Origin: Pseudogemmobacter bohemicus
GTDB taxonomy: Bacteria > Pseudomonadota > Alphaproteobacteria > Rhodobacterales > Rhodobacteraceae
Reading direction: 5' to 3'
Assembly (NCBI RefSeq): GCF_003290025.1
Contig: NZ_QNHG01000001.1
Location: 1,128,656 to 1,192,655 of the forward strand
Length of the DNA: 64,000 bases
Part shown: positions 1 to 9,755 of the stretch, piece by piece
Layout of the letters: each line of letters opens with the position of its first letter
Position numbering within the stretch: position 1 is the first letter of the stretch
Notes under the pieces: model-generated
Told to the model about the DNA's origin: nothing
Seen by the model: only the letters and a program-made list of their open reading frames with translations
Database searches by the model: none
Program-made: the position numbers and the translations under genes

Positions 1-162
1 CGGCTTTTCTGGTGGCGTCTCGTCCACCTTCTTCCCGGCCTATTTTTCAGGCCTTCTGCACGGGTTCTCTCGTATGAGGAATATCCGTGGCTATGGCACG
101 GCCCGGGTATCGCCTGAGAAATCAGACGCTGCCCGGTATCTGTCAGAGCCGGTGTCTGACTA

Positions 163-852
163 TTGGCAGGCGCTTCACCGCGTCTGGGGAAAGAGGCCCT
201 GATCAACGCCATTCATTCGGATGAGGACTTGCGCTATTGCCCCGCCTGCCTGCGCGAGGACGCTGAAGCCGCGGCCCTCACCGGGCAACGCGCCGCGTTC
301 CATCTTCGGGAGCGGCTGGCCTGGCGGTTCAGGGCGGTGCGGCTTTGCCCCAATTATGGAATCCCCCTCGAGCGCATTGACCGACCCGACGAAGACGAGC
401 TGGTTGGGGCGCTTCCGGAGCAGCTCATTGCCGCCGGTGATGGCCCGGGTGCTGGCGCGCAGCCCAACGGTATCGAGGCCTACATCGCCGGTCGGCTGAC
501 GCGAGCAACCGGACCGCAATGGCTTGATGACCAGCCACTCGGTCAGGCCATCCGGTCGGCGGAACTTCTCGGCACCGCCCTGGCATTCGAGCCGCATGAT
601 GCTTTCGAAGACCTGACCGGCACGGAACGCGAGACCGCCACGCAATGCGGATGGGGGTTTGTCTCGCAGGCGGATCAGGAGCTGCGCCAGGCTCTCAGAA
701 TCCTGGAAGCGCGGGCGGCCGCCCCGCGAGGCCCGGACAAATGGCCGGAGCGTCGCGTGTTCGGCAACCTTCTCCGCGAAGCTCAGGACTCTACCTTGAA
801 GGTGCCACTTTGGGATGTCCTCCACGATCACATTGCGGAAATGGTCGGCTGA
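163..852 (+). pseudogene. TniQ-family protein remnant (N-terminal part missing)
   Basis: The frame encodes a TniQ-like region: a CPxC pair in the stretch YCPACLREDA near residue 26, an aromatic/basic linker, then LCPNYGIPL near residue 62. This matches the zinc-finger pattern of TniQ/TnsD target-selection proteins, followed by the helical part ending in a DHIAEM-like helix. The usual final ligand (H of CPxHG) is Tyr here. The only start in frame is a TTG at 163. Upstream in the same frame there are stops at 115-117 and 157-159, so the N-terminal third of a normal TniQ is absent, and the C-terminal DNA-binding part is also missing. No TniA or TniB is visible before the window edge. I read it as a decayed transposon gene; a short functional relative cannot be excluded. 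Confidence 0.55.
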
Positions 853-904
853 TCCCCCTGCTCGTTCGCAGCTGAGGTCTACCTCCGTTCCTCGTTCAAT
901 CAGA

Positions 905-930
905 AAGGCCGCCCTTTGGGCGGCCTTTTT
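905..930 (+). terminator. Rho-independent terminator after the TniQ remnant
   Basis: A perfect 8-bp stem (GGCCGCCC at 907-914, GGGCGGCC at 918-925) with a TTT loop is followed by five T residues. It is orientated for the plus strand and lies about 55 nt after the TniQ-like stop. Confidence 0.85.
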
Positions 931-972
931 CTATGTCTGCGGCATTTTCTGCCGGTTCGGACAAATTTTTCG

Positions 973-1182
973 ATGGTCATTATGTATGTGCAGAATGGTC
1001 ATTTCGGAAAATCGCCATGGATCCTGGAGTTTTGAATCCCATATGAATTAATGGGTTAAGGATGCGGGTGTGACAGCCGATGGACGTTATTTCGGTGGTT
1101 TCACAAAAGTGGATGAAAATCCACTCAGATACTGACCATTTTGCCACTATTTTTGACCATTGCACACACGTATAATGATCAT
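973..1182. repeat. Two opposed groups of ~22-bp-spaced repeats (transposon end or iterons)
   Basis: On the plus strand ATGGTCATT occurs at 973 and 995, with a degenerate ATGGATCCT at 1017, each 22 bp apart. In the opposite orientation TGACCATT occurs at 1133 and 1154 and TGATCAT at 1176, spaced 21 and 22 bp. The outer copies share more sequence than the core: ATGGTCATTAT on the left and ATGATCATTAT on the reverse of the right. The DNA is visibly AT-rich compared with its surroundings. Arrays like this are known as TnsB/TniA-type transposase sites at transposon ends and as plasmid iterons. The neighbouring TniQ remnant favours the first, but no duplicated target site was identified. Confidence 0.5.
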
Positions 1183-1689
1183 CCGATTTTCGATCACATT
1201 TATTTGTTTTAAAACAATATTTTACGTATCATTTTGCAGAGCCCGCGCTCGACCGCAGGTGTCCACCTGCAGATCATCTCCCTGGTGTTGACGGCCACAC
1301 AAACCTCCGCAAATGATCATGCCATATTCTGGTCAGGTCGTTGTTCGCGGCGCCTTGCCAGCAACTAAATCGCCCTGTCTCAGTGAGGACAATGTTCCTC
1401 CTGACAAGGCCTGCAGAGGTGACCGATATGAATACACACGAAATGGCCATTCGTCGGCATTGGCGCTGAGGCACACGCACGTATGTCGTCACGCCCGGCG
1501 GACACTTCAAAGAGAGAAAGTGAACAATGTTCACACATAGTTCTGTAAAAACTCCCGTGGCGTGCGCCTGCTCCGCATGAACCGCCTCATCTCACCCGGC
1601 ACGCCCGGGACCGTCCCCATGCGGGGAATATGCCCGGGAAAGGGAAGATCCGACTTCATGCCGGGCAGCGCAAGAAAGCCTCGGCTGGG
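1183..1689. other. Gene-free stretch, no recognisable coding sequence
   Basis: Between the repeat array and the lysine aminomutase-like gene I see only short open frames without recognisable families or good ribosome binding sites. It starts very AT-rich and becomes GC-rich after about 1550. It contains one perfect palindrome, listed separately. It may be a scar of insertion and deletion. Confidence 0.5.
1520..1534. promoter_or_regulatory. Perfect 15-bp palindrome, operator-like
   Basis: The sequence GTGAACAATGTTCAC is two 7-bp arms around one base. The form suits a dimeric repressor such as TetR family members, but no promoter or adjacent gene was recognised, so the role is unknown. Confidence 0.3.
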
Positions 1690-2745
1690 TCAGAGATCCT
1701 GGTAGCGGTGTTTGCGCCCCTGCGGGTCGGTGACCGTCCAGATGCCCTGCCCTTCCTCCTGCAGATAGCCCGGCCCGACCGGTACTTTGCCATGACCGCC
1801 GGGGATATCGAGCACATAGGTCGGCAGCGCCGTGCCGGAGATGCGGCCGCGCAGTGCTGCCATGATCTGTTGCCCCTCGGCCAGAGGCAGGCGAAAATGG
1901 CTGGTGCCTTTCGCGAGATCCGGGTGATGCAGGTAATAGGGCTTTACCCGGTTGCGGATCAGCGCGCGAAACAGGGTCTCAAGCGTGTCCGGATCGGCAT
2001 TGATCCCCTTGAGCAGCACCGTCTGCGACAGGAGCGGCACGCCGGCGCGGGCAAGGCGCGACAGCGCGGCACCGGCGGCCTGGGTCAGCTCATCGGCGTG
2101 GTTGGTGTGCAGGACCAGCCAGACCACCGGACGGATCTGCAGCGCCGCCAGCAGATCATCGGTGATCTTTTCCGGCGCCACCACGGGAATGCGGGTATGG
2201 AAGCGGATCACCTCGACCGAGGGGATCGCGGCGAGCCGCGCCAGCATATCCCTCAGCCGGCGGGTCGAGAGCGTCAGCGGGTCGCCGCCGGTCAGGATCA
2301 CCTCCCAGATCTGCGGATGGTCGCGCAGGTAATCCAGCACCCGGACGAATTCAGCCTCGGCCAGCTGACCGGTCTCCCCCACCGCCTCGCGACGGAAGCA
2401 GAAACGGCAATAGACCTCGCAAGTCTGGGTCGTGTGCAGGATCACCCGGTCGGGATAGCGATGAGTTAGCCCCGGCACCGGGCGGTGGACATCATCGCCG
2501 ATCGGGTCGACAAGCTCTTCTGGCAGGATGTTCAGCTCGCGCGGATCGGGCAGGAACTGCGCCTGCACAGCGGCCACCGGCACCTGCCGCATCGCGGGGC
2601 TCATCCGGATGCGAAATTCGGCGGCGACCTCTTCCAGCTCGGCCCGCTGCGATGCCGGGCTCAGACCCTCGCGGATCAGCCCGTCAACAGTGGTCAGCGC
2701 GCCCGGAGGATGCAGCCTGCCCGGAGGAGGAAACTGGTCGTTCAT
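1690..2745 (-). CDS. Lysine 2,3-aminomutase family radical SAM protein (KamA/EpmB-like)
   Basis: The 351-residue protein has the radical SAM cluster motif C109-x3-C113-x2-C116 (CEVYCRFCF), a glycine-rich SAM-binding LTGGDPL stretch, and near the C terminus the PGGHGK motif, whose lysine corresponds to the PLP-binding lysine of lysine 2,3-aminomutases. The family converts L-alpha-lysine to beta-lysine; the EpmB branch does so to modify elongation factor P. Size is closer to EpmB (about 340) than to catabolic KamA (about 416), but no efp or epmA gene is nearby, so the branch is undecided. I chose ATG at 2745; the frame extends upstream only to a TTG at 2781. Together with usg it forms a short minus-strand pair. 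Confidence 0.88.
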   Translation of the reverse strand: MNDQFPPPGRLHPPGALTTVDGLIREGLSPASQRAELEEVAAEFRIRMSPAMRQVPVAAVQAQFLPDPRELNILPEELVDPIGDDVHRPVPGLTHRYPDRVILHTTQTCEVYCRFCFRREAVGETGQLAEAEFVRVLDYLRDHPQIWEVILTGGDPLTLSTRRLRDMLARLAAIPSVEVIRFHTRIPVVAPEKITDDLLAALQIRPVVWLVLHTNHADELTQAAGAALSRLARAGVPLLSQTVLLKGINADPDTLETLFRALIRNRVKPYYLHHPDLAKGTSHFRLPLAEGQQIMAALRGRISGTALPTYVLDIPGGHGKVPVGPGYLQEEGQGIWTVTDPQGRKHRYQDL

Positions 2746-2790
2746 GGCGCGCGGGATAGCCGCCCCGGCGCGTTTCGGCAAGCGCGGGCG

Positions 2791-3075
2791 TCAATGCAGC
2801 CGCAGTTCGGTCGTCACTTTGCGCCACTCCGCCGGGCCGATCAGCTTGCGATGGGTGAAGCGCACCGAATGCAGAGGCCCCTCGATATTCTGCTGCCAGT
2901 ATTCGATGAAGCGAAACAGCTCGGGGTAATCCGGGGCAAGATCATAGGTTTGCCAGATGAAGGTGTTGAGAACCGAGCGGTAATCCGGCATCCGGTAGAA
3001 GATCTCGGCGGTGGTCAGCCCATAGCCTTTCAGCATGAGGCTGGTTTCGCTTTCGCGTGGCGTCTCTGTCTGCAT
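2791..3075 (-). CDS. usg: Usg family protein
   Basis: A small protein of 94 residues that matches the alphaproteobacterial Usg family, first noticed near tryptophan genes and of unknown function. Recognisable features are LKGYGLTTAEIFYRMPDYR near the start, the LAPDYPELFRFIEYW segment, and GPLHSVRFTHRKL near the C terminus. ATG at 3075 is preferred over the GTG just upstream because GGAGG at 3081-3085 lies five bases before it. It is divergent from gyrA across about 230 bp and lies 45 bp upstream of the aminomutase-like gene on the same strand. Confidence 0.88.
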   Translation of the reverse strand: MQTETPRESETSLMLKGYGLTTAEIFYRMPDYRSVLNTFIWQTYDLAPDYPELFRFIEYWQQNIEGPLHSVRFTHRKLIGPAEWRKVTTELRLH

Positions 3076-3302
3076 CACTGCCTCCGTCAGGTCTCCCTTC
3101 CGGATAGCATGACAGAGGTGAATATTAGGTCAATGAAATCAATGCCCTGTCACTCACCCTGCCCCAGTGATGACAGCGCCCAGCCCCTGCCCTTGCACCC
3201 GCCATTGCACCCAACGGCTTGTATGGTGTAACTTCCGGCCAACTAAATGCGGGCCAGGGGATGTGCCCCTGCAAAACCCGGCCGAGACAAAGAAGGCGTA
3301 CC

Positions 3303-6017
3303 GTGTCAGACACTCCGGAAGATATTGAAAACGCAGGTGAAAACCCTGATAAGCCGGTCTATCACGGCCCGCAGGTCGATATCACCCAGGAGATGCGGAC
3401 CGCTTATCTCGACTATGCGATGTCGGTCATTGTCAGCCGCGCGATCCCCGATCTGCGTGACGGGCTGAAGCCGGTGCATCGCCGCGTGATTTATTCGATG
3501 CATGTCGAAAACAACACGCATGACAAGCCTTACCGCAAATCCTCGCGGCCCGTGGGCTATGCCATGGCGAATTTCCATCCGCATGGCGACAGCTCGATCT
3601 ATGAGGCGCTGGTCAGGATGGCGCAGCCCTTCTCGATGTCGCTCAGGATTTTGCAGGGCCAGGGGAATTTCGGCTCGATGGATGGCGACCCGCCGGCGGC
3701 GATGCGCTATACTGAGGTCCGGATGGACAAGCCTGCGGCCTATCTGCTGGCGGATATCGACAAGGATACGGTCGATTTCCAGGACAATTACGACGGCAAG
3801 GACCGTGAGCCGACCGTTCTGCCGGCGCGCTACCCGAATATGCTGGTCAACGGCACCGAGGGCATCGCGGTCGGCATGGCAACGAGAATCCCGCCGCATA
3901 ACCTGGGCGAGGTGATCGACGCCACTCTGGCCATGATCGAAAACCCGGATATCTCCATGGAAACGCTCATGGAAATGGTTCCGGCACCGGACTTTCCGAC
4001 CGGCGGTCTGATTCTTGGCCGCTCGGGGGCGAGGAAGGCCTATCTCGACGGGCGCGGCTCGGTGATCATCCGGGCGAAAACCCATGTCGAAGAGCTGCGC
4101 AAGGACCGCTGGGCGATCATCGTCGATGAGATACCCTATCAGGTGAACAAGGCCGCGATGATCGAAAAGATCGCCGAGGCGGTGCGTGACAAGCGGATCG
4201 AGGGGATTTCCTCGATTGCCGACGAGTCGGACCGGGTCGGCGTGCGCGTGGTGATCGAGCTGAAACGCGATGCCACCCCGGATGTGGTGCTGAACCAGCT
4301 CTGGCGCTTCTCGCCGATGCAGGTCTCGTTCGGCTGCAATATGCTGGCGCTGGTCGGCGGCAAACCCGAGACGCTGACGCTCAGGGATTTCCTCAGCCAT
4401 TTCCTTGTCTTCCGTGAGGAAGTTGTCGCGCGCCGCACGGCCTATGAACTGCGCAGGGCGCGCGAACGCAGCCATATCCTTTGCGGTCTGGCGGTCGCAG
4501 TGTCGAATGTCGATGAGGTCGTGGCGACGATCCGCTCCTCCGCCGATCCGGCCGAGGCGCGGGAGCGCCTGATGACGCGGCGCTGGCCCGCGCATGACAT
4601 CGCGCCCTATATCCGGCTGATCGACGATCCCGGCCATACGATGAACGAGGATGGCACCTATAACCTCTCGGAAATCCAGGCCCGGGCGATCCTTGATCTG
4701 CGGTTGCAGCGGCTGACCGCGCTTGGCGTCAAGGAAGTGACGGACGAGCTGGAAGAACTTGCCGGTAAGATCAAGGATTACCTTGATATTCTCTCGTCGC
4801 GCGACCGGATCATGGGCATCATCTCGGATGAGTTGACCGAGGTTAGGACGCTCTTTGCCGTGCCGCGCCGCACCCAGATCGCCGATTGGGAAGGCGATAT
4901 GGATGACGAGGATCTGATCGAACGCGAAGATATGGTCGTGACAATCACCTCCGGCGGTTACATCAAGCGCACGCCGCTGGCCGAGTTCCGGCAACAGAAC
5001 CGCGGCGGCAAGGGTCTGTCTTCTATGCAGACCAAGGAAGACGATGTCGTTACCACGCTTTTCGTAGCAAATACACATACCTGGCTCTTGTTTTTCACAA
5101 CCACGGGTATGGTTTACAAGCTGAAGACCTGGCGCCTGCCGGTGGCCGGCCGCAATGCCAAAGGCAAGGCGCTGGTGAATATCCTGCCGATCGAGCCCGG
5201 TGTCTCCATCGCCGCGCTGATGCCGGTCGATGTGCCCGAGGCCGAATGGGACAAGCTGCAAATCGTGTTTGCCACCTCGGATGGCGATGTGCGGCAGAAT
5301 GATCTGTCGGACTTCACAAATGTGATGCGCAATGGCAAGATCGCGATGAAACTGCCTGATAACGTTACACTTGTGAACGCGGCCATCGCAGATGAGAATG
5401 ACGATATCATGCTGGTCACCGCCTCTGGCCGGGCCATCCGCTTCTCGACGCAAGAGATCCGCGTCTTCAAATCGCGCGGCTCGACGGGTGTGCGCGGTAT
5501 CCGTCTGAATGGCGAGGACAAGGTCGTCTCGATGTCGATCATTCGCCATTTCGAGGCCGAGCCGTCCGAGCGTGCCGCCTATCTGAAGCAGCGCCGCCTC
5601 GTTGCCGGTGTGACCGAAGAACTCGACGCGGATGACGAGGAAGAGGCCGCCGAGGGCCAGCTCTCGCCCGAACGCTATGCCGAAATGTCTGCGTCTGAGG
5701 ATCTGATCCTGACCATCACCGCACGCGGCCTTGGCAAGCTGTCCTCCAGCCACGACTATCCGGTGCGCGGCCGTGGCGGCCAGGGCGTGACGGCCTTCGC
5801 GAAATCCATGCCGGGCGGCCCGCTGGTGGCCTCCTTCCCGGTTGATCTGTCGGATCAGATCATGCTGGCAACATCATCGGGGCAGTCGATCCGGGTGCCG
5901 GTTGACCAGATCTCGTTCCGCTCGCGTTCGGCCGGCGGCGTCAGGGTGCTGAACACCGGCGGCGAGGAAGAGGTGGTCTCGGTCGCCCGCATCGCCGAAC
6001 AAGAGGATGAGGAATGA
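3303..6017 (+). CDS. gyrA: DNA gyrase subunit A
   Basis: Type II topoisomerase subunit that breaks and rejoins DNA in the GyrA2-GyrB2 complex. The 904-residue product shows the N-terminal [20 protein letters not shown] region, the quinolone-determining segment [17 protein letters not shown], the active-site tyrosine in MRYTEVRM (about Y136), and the C-terminal beta-pinwheel with a GyrA-box-like QQNRGGKG. The position equivalent to E. coli S83 is Ser; that equivalent to D87 is Glu. The GTG at 3303 starts the protein at the conserved boundary, preceded by a GAAGG; frames further upstream lack similarity. The stop overlaps the next start by ATGA. Confidence 0.97.
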   Translation: MSDTPEDIENAGENPDKPVYHGPQVDITQEMRTAYLDYAMSVIVSRAIPDLRDGLKPVHRRVIYSMHVENNTHDKPYRKSSRPVGYAMANFHPHGDSSIYEALVRMAQPFSMSLRILQGQGNFGSMDGDPPAAMRYTEVRMDKPAAYLLADIDKDTVDFQDNYDGKDREPTVLPARYPNMLVNGTEGIAVGMATRIPPHNLGEVIDATLAMIENPDISMETLMEMVPAPDFPTGGLILGRSGARKAYLDGRGSVIIRAKTHVEELRKDRWAIIVDEIPYQVNKAAMIEKIAEAVRDKRIEGISSIADESDRVGVRVVIELKRDATPDVVLNQLWRFSPMQVSFGCNMLALVGGKPETLTLRDFLSHFLVFREEVVARRTAYELRRARERSHILCGLAVAVSNVDEVVATIRSSADPAEARERLMTRRWPAHDIAPYIRLIDDPGHTMNEDGTYNLSEIQARAILDLRLQRLTALGVKEVTDELEELAGKIKDYLDILSSRDRIMGIISDELTEVRTLFAVPRRTQIADWEGDMDDEDLIEREDMVVTITSGGYIKRTPLAEFRQQNRGGKGLSSMQTKEDDVVTTLFVANTHTWLLFFTTTGMVYKLKTWRLPVAGRNAKGKALVNILPIEPGVSIAALMPVDVPEAEWDKLQIVFATSDGDVRQNDLSDFTNVMRNGKIAMKLPDNVTLVNAAIADENDDIMLVTASGRAIRFSTQEIRVFKSRGSTGVRGIRLNGEDKVVSMSIIRHFEAEPSERAAYLKQRRLVAGVTEELDADDEEEAAEGQLSPERYAEMSASEDLILTITARGLGKLSSSHDYPVRGRGGQGVTAFAKSMPGGPLVASFPVDLSDQIMLATSSGQSIRVPVDQISFRSRSAGGVRVLNTGGEEEVVSVARIAEQEDEE

Positions 6018-7105
6018 GAGGTGGCACCGGCGCTGCCACACTGGTGCTTGCAAATGCGCGACTGGTGCCGCCGCTTACGGATCGCGGCCCCTTTCATCGC
6101 AGTGCCGGGGTGTTTGACCGGACCGGCGCATTTTGTGATCTGGCGAATATCCGGCGCGGTGACGCGCTGGAATTGCAGCCAAAGCAGCTTGATGCCGTGC
6201 CACCGGTCAAACTTGCGGGCCGGCATCTCTATGGCGGCCAGCTGAACAACCATTTCGGGCATTTCCTGTGTGAGACACTGTCCCGGCTTTGGGCGCTTGA
6301 AGGCGCGCAAGGGGTCGACTCGATCCTGCTGCTTCCGCGCCGCAATGCCGCCGAGACGGTTTTTCAGCCCTACCATACTGAGTTTTTCGCGCTGCTGAAC
6401 CTGCCGGTTCCTGTTAAAATCGTCACAGAACCCCTTGAAGTCGATGAGCTTATCATCCCCGAACAAGGTTTCGGAATTGGCGATCTCAGCACTGGAATTC
6501 CGGCTTTCCGCGACTGGATAGCCCGCAATCTCGCGCCGGATATCGCGGCGGAAGGGCCCGAAAACATCTATCTTTCGCGCGAGGGGCTCGGCATCCGCAC
6601 CGGCGCCGCGCTGAACGAAACAGCCCTGGCCGAAAACCTCCTGATCAACGGCTATGAGCTTTTCCTGCCGGAACAGCACAGCCTGCCGGTGCAGATCGCC
6701 CGCTACCGCGCCGCGAAAAAGATCGTGGGCGTCGAAGGTTCGGCACTGCATCTTTACGGGCTGGTTGGCCATCAGAACCAGCAGGTCGGGATTATCGCCC
6801 GCCGCGCCGATCTTGACGCATCAGAAACCATTCGCCGCCAGATCCGCGCCTTTTGTGGCGCCGAGGCGCATGTTTTCTCGGCGATCCTGCGCGAATGGGA
6901 TCTGCATGACGACCCGGTGCGGTCCTCAAAATCTCTGGCAGAGCTGGATCTGCCGGCGCTTGGCCGCGCAATGGCGGCCGCTGGTCTGATCTCATCCGAT
7001 CCCTGGCCCGATAGTGCCGCCGATCCGTCGGAGCTGCTGGCCAGAATCCAGCGCCGCACGGGCCGTGTATTTCAGGAGATTGCGCGCAACGGCGTCAGGG
7101 ACTAG
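6014..7105 (+). CDS. Glycosyltransferase family 61 protein
   Basis: This 363-residue cytosolic-type protein fits the GT61/DUF563 family. It has the conserved [18 protein letters not shown] segment near residues 78-95, an ENIYLSREG segment mid-protein, and the C-terminal [16 protein letters not shown] motif that in the family holds the catalytic/sugar-nucleotide region. Rhodobacterales carry many GT61 genes thought to act in surface polysaccharide synthesis; the substrate here is unknown. The start ATG overlaps the gyrA stop, so the two are translationally coupled, and trmFO follows 10 nt later. No signal peptide or membrane segment was seen. Confidence 0.85.
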   Translation: MRGGTGAATLVLANARLVPPLTDRGPFHRSAGVFDRTGAFCDLANIRRGDALELQPKQLDAVPPVKLAGRHLYGGQLNNHFGHFLCETLSRLWALEGAQGVDSILLLPRRNAAETVFQPYHTEFFALLNLPVPVKIVTEPLEVDELIIPEQGFGIGDLSTGIPAFRDWIARNLAPDIAAEGPENIYLSREGLGIRTGAALNETALAENLLINGYELFLPEQHSLPVQIARYRAAKKIVGVEGSALHLYGLVGHQNQQVGIIARRADLDASETIRRQIRAFCGAEAHVFSAILREWDLHDDPVRSSKSLAELDLPALGRAMAAAGLISSDPWPDSAADPSELLARIQRRTGRVFQEIARNGVRD

Positions 7106-7115
7106 ACCCCGCAGC

Positions 7116-8447
7116 ATGACAAATATGCTCCATATCATCGGCGGCGGCATGGCCGGGTCCGAGGCCGCCTGGCAGGCCGCCCAGGCCGGTATCCCCGTTA
7201 CCCTGCATGAAATGCGCCCTGTGACGGGCACTTTCGCACATCGCACCGGCGATTTCGCCGAAATGGTCTGCTCGAACTCCTTCCGCTCGGATGATGATGA
7301 GCGCAATGCGGTCGGCCTGCTGCATTGGGAGATGCGGGCGGCCGGCGGGCTGATCATGGAGATCGCCGGCAAACACCGCCTGCCGGCGGGGGGCGCCCTG
7401 GCGGTTGATCGCGACGCCTTTTCCGCCGCCGTGACCGAGAGGCTGCGCGCCCATCCGCTTATCTCATTCGCGCCTGGGGAAATCACCGAACTGCCGCGCG
7501 AAGGCCAGTGGATCATCGCCACCGGCCCGCTGACATCGGGCGCCCTGGCCGAAGCGATCCGGGCGGAGACCGGCGCCGAGAGCCTCGCCTTTTTCGATGC
7601 CATCGCGCCCATCGTCTATGCGGAATCGGTCGATATGTCCGTCGTCTGGCGCCAGTCGCGCTATGACAAGGGCGAGACCGAGGAAGAGCAGAAGGCCTAT
7701 CTGAACTGCCCGATGACGAAAGCGGACTATGAGGCTTTCATCGACGCGCTGCTTGCCGCCGAGAAAACCGAGTTCCACGCGGGCGAGACCGCCGGCTATT
7801 TCGACGGCTGCCTGCCGATCGAGGTCATGGCAGAGCGCGGCCGCGAAACCCTGCGTCATGGACCGATGAAGCCGGTCGGGCTGACCAATTCGCACGATCC
7901 GGCGAACAAGCCCTATGCGGTGGTACAGCTGAGGCGCGACAATGCGCTTGGCACGCTCTACAATATCGTGGGCTTCCAGACAAAGATGAAATACGGCGCA
8001 CAAACATCTGTTTTCAAACTGATTCCAGGTCTTGAGAGTGCCTCCTTTGCGCGGCTTGGCGGCATCCATCGCAATACATTCATCAACTCGCCCACGCTTC
8101 TGGATGACCGGATGCGGTTGAAATCGCGCCCGAATATCCGCTTTGCCGGCCAGATCACCGGCGTCGAGGGCTATGTCGAATCCGCAGCGATGGGTCTTCT
8201 GGCGGGCCGGATGGCGGCGGCTGAGATCAAGGGCCAGGATCTGTCGCCGCCCCCCGCCGATACCGCCATGGGCGCGCTGATCACCCATATCACCGGCGGG
8301 GCCGAGGCAAAGACCTTCCAGCCGATGAACGTGAATTTCGGCCTCTTCCCCCCGATTGACGCAAAAGGCGGGCGCCGGGGCCGCAAGGATCGCTACAAGG
8401 CCTATACCGACCGCGCGAAAGATGCCTTCACGCAATGGCTCGGGTAA
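7116..8447 (+). CDS. trmFO: tRNA (uracil-54-C5) methyltransferase, folate/FAD-dependent
   Basis: TrmFO makes ribothymidine 54 in the tRNA T loop, using methylenetetrahydrofolate and FAD. The 443-residue product starts [16 protein letters not shown], the dinucleotide-binding [11 protein letters not shown] motif, and contains [12 protein letters not shown] with the family cysteine and the [12 protein letters not shown] and [16 protein letters not shown] motifs. ATG at 7116 is used; a second ATG at 7125 is possible. The C terminus overlaps the gluQ start by 13 nt. Confidence 0.95.
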   Translation: MTNMLHIIGGGMAGSEAAWQAAQAGIPVTLHEMRPVTGTFAHRTGDFAEMVCSNSFRSDDDERNAVGLLHWEMRAAGGLIMEIAGKHRLPAGGALAVDRDAFSAAVTERLRAHPLISFAPGEITELPREGQWIIATGPLTSGALAEAIRAETGAESLAFFDAIAPIVYAESVDMSVVWRQSRYDKGETEEEQKAYLNCPMTKADYEAFIDALLAAEKTEFHAGETAGYFDGCLPIEVMAERGRETLRHGPMKPVGLTNSHDPANKPYAVVQLRRDNALGTLYNIVGFQTKMKYGAQTSVFKLIPGLESASFARLGGIHRNTFINSPTLLDDRMRLKSRPNIRFAGQITGVEGYVESAAMGLLAGRMAAAEIKGQDLSPPPADTAMGALITHITGGAEAKTFQPMNVNFGLFPPIDAKGGRRGRKDRYKAYTDRAKDAFTQWLG

Positions 8448-9280
8448 CGGGGGCTCGGGCAACGCGCTTCGCGCCCTCGCCGACCGGGCCGCTGCATCTG
8501 GGCCATGCCTTTGCCGCGCTGACCGCCGCAGCCCGGGGCGACCGCTTTCTGCTCCGGATCGAGGATATCGACACCGCGCGTTCGAAACCGGAATTCGAGG
8601 CCGCGCTTTATGACGATCTGCACTGGCTGGGGCTGAGCTGGGAAACCCCGGTTCTGCGCCAGTCTGAACGTCTTGGCCTCTACCAGCAAACCATTGACAG
8701 GCTGACGGAAAATGGCCTGACCTATCACTGCGCCTGCACGCGCGGCGATATCCGCGCGGCGCTCTCGGCCCCGCAGGAAGGCGCGCCGGTCATTGGCCCC
8801 GATGGTCCGGTCTATCCCGGCACCTGCCGCCATGCCGGCCATCCTGACGGTGCGCTCCGGCTCGACATGGCAAAGGCCATGGCACATCTGGGCGAGATCA
8901 GCTTCACCGATACCGGCACCAGACCCGGCCTCCATCGCCGCAGCGCCGCCGACATGATCCGCGAGATTGGCGATATCGTGCTGGCGCGCCGCGATATCGG
9001 CACCTCCTACCATATTGCGGTGGTCACCGATGACGCAGCCCAGGGCATCACCGAGGTCACCCGTGGCGAAGACCTGTTCGACGCCACCTTCATCCACGCC
9101 TTGCTGATCCGCCTCCTGAGCCTGCCGCAACCGGTCTGGCACCATCACCGCCTGATCCGCGACCAGTCCGGCAAACGCCTTGCCAAACGCGACGATGCGC
9201 GCGCGCTGGCGAAATACCGCTCCGAAGGCGCCAGCCCCGCCGATATAAGCCGGATCCTGGATCTCAGCCTTTCCTCTTGA
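8435..9280 (+). CDS. gluQ: Glutamyl-Q tRNA(Asp) synthetase
   Basis: A shortened glutamyl-tRNA synthetase of 281 residues without anticodon-binding domain; the family attaches glutamate to the queuosine at position 34 of tRNA-Asp. Visible motifs are [15 protein letters not shown] with the HIGH-like signature, a zinc site formed by CACTR and YPGTCR, and the KMSKS-like KRLAKRD near residue 250. It overlaps trmFO, so two tRNA modification enzymes are co-translated. The TGA stop lies inside a dispersed intergenic repeat at 9273. Confidence 0.95.
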   Translation: MARVTGARATRFAPSPTGPLHLGHAFAALTAAARGDRFLLRIEDIDTARSKPEFEAALYDDLHWLGLSWETPVLRQSERLGLYQQTIDRLTENGLTYHCACTRGDIRAALSAPQEGAPVIGPDGPVYPGTCRHAGHPDGALRLDMAKAMAHLGEISFTDTGTRPGLHRRSAADMIREIGDIVLARRDIGTSYHIAVVTDDAAQGITEVTRGEDLFDATFIHALLIRLLSLPQPVWHHHRLIRDQSGKRLAKRDDARALAKYRSEGASPADISRILDLSLSS

Positions 9281-9302
9281 CCCAAATACTCCCGCCGGAG
9301 GC
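9273..9302. repeat. Dispersed intergenic repeat, half copy
   Basis: Contains CCTCTTGACCCAAATACTCC followed by CGCCGGAGGC. Related copies occur near 17600, 31500, 37813, 48760 and 62046. This copy supplies the stop codon of gluQ and separates it from the convergent hisI. Confidence 0.75.
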
Positions 9303-9316
9303 TTCCACCGCCGCCC

Positions 9317-9676
9317 TCAGGCGACCGGCTTCATCAGCTCGACCTCTTCGCCACTCTCGATCCCGGTATAAAAGCACGAACGCCGGTTGGTGTGACAGGC
9401 CGGCCCGGTCTGATCGACCAGCGCCAACAGGCAATCGCGGTCACAATCCACCCGCAAAGCCACCAGCTTCTGCGCATGGCCCGAGCTTTCCCCCTTGACC
9501 CAGAACCCCTGGCGCGAGCGCGACCAATAGGTCACCCTGCCCGTCTTCAGCGTCTTCGCCACCGAATCCGCATTCATCCAGGCCATCATCAGCACCTCAC
9601 CGGTATCGTGTTGCTGCGCGATGCACGGAATCAGCCCGTTTACGTCGAATTTCAGACTGGTGGGATCAAAGCGCAT
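9317..9676 (-). CDS. hisI: Phosphoribosyl-AMP cyclohydrolase
   Basis: Single-domain HisI of 119 residues that opens the purine ring of phosphoribosyl-AMP in histidine synthesis. The family motifs MMAWMNADSVAKTLKTGRVTYWSRSR, the DCDRDCLL metal-binding aspartate/cysteine stretch and ACHTNRRSCFY are all present. No HisE domain is fused. ATG at 9676 has AAGGAG upstream at good spacing; the longer open frame upstream has no similarity. It stands alone, convergent with gluQ. Confidence 0.96.
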   Translation of the reverse strand: MRFDPTSLKFDVNGLIPCIAQQHDTGEVLMMAWMNADSVAKTLKTGRVTYWSRSRQGFWVKGESSGHAQKLVALRVDCDRDCLLALVDQTGPACHTNRRSCFYTGIESGEEVELMKPVA

Positions 9677-9755
9677 GGTCTTCTCCTTGGCGCGGGTGCC
9701 GCGCGGGATTACATAGTCATCACGCAAGAGCAAGCCATCAGCAAAGGCCGCCGAC

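Noticed and set aside
175-831. Minus-strand frame opposite the TniQ remnant
   Set aside because: The plus-strand frame has TniQ motifs with the zinc-finger spacing; the minus frame has none.
1313-1540. Short frame in the scar region
   Set aside because: No start signal and no similarity that I can recognise.
2779-2781. TTG as start for the aminomutase-like gene
   Set aside because: The extra residues are not conserved in the family and ATG at 2745 is at the expected boundary.
3306-5753. Long open frame antisense to gyrA (about 815 codons)
   Set aside because: It is a byproduct of codon bias in GC-rich DNA; the translation is His/Arg/Asp-rich with no family and gyrA is certain on the other strand.
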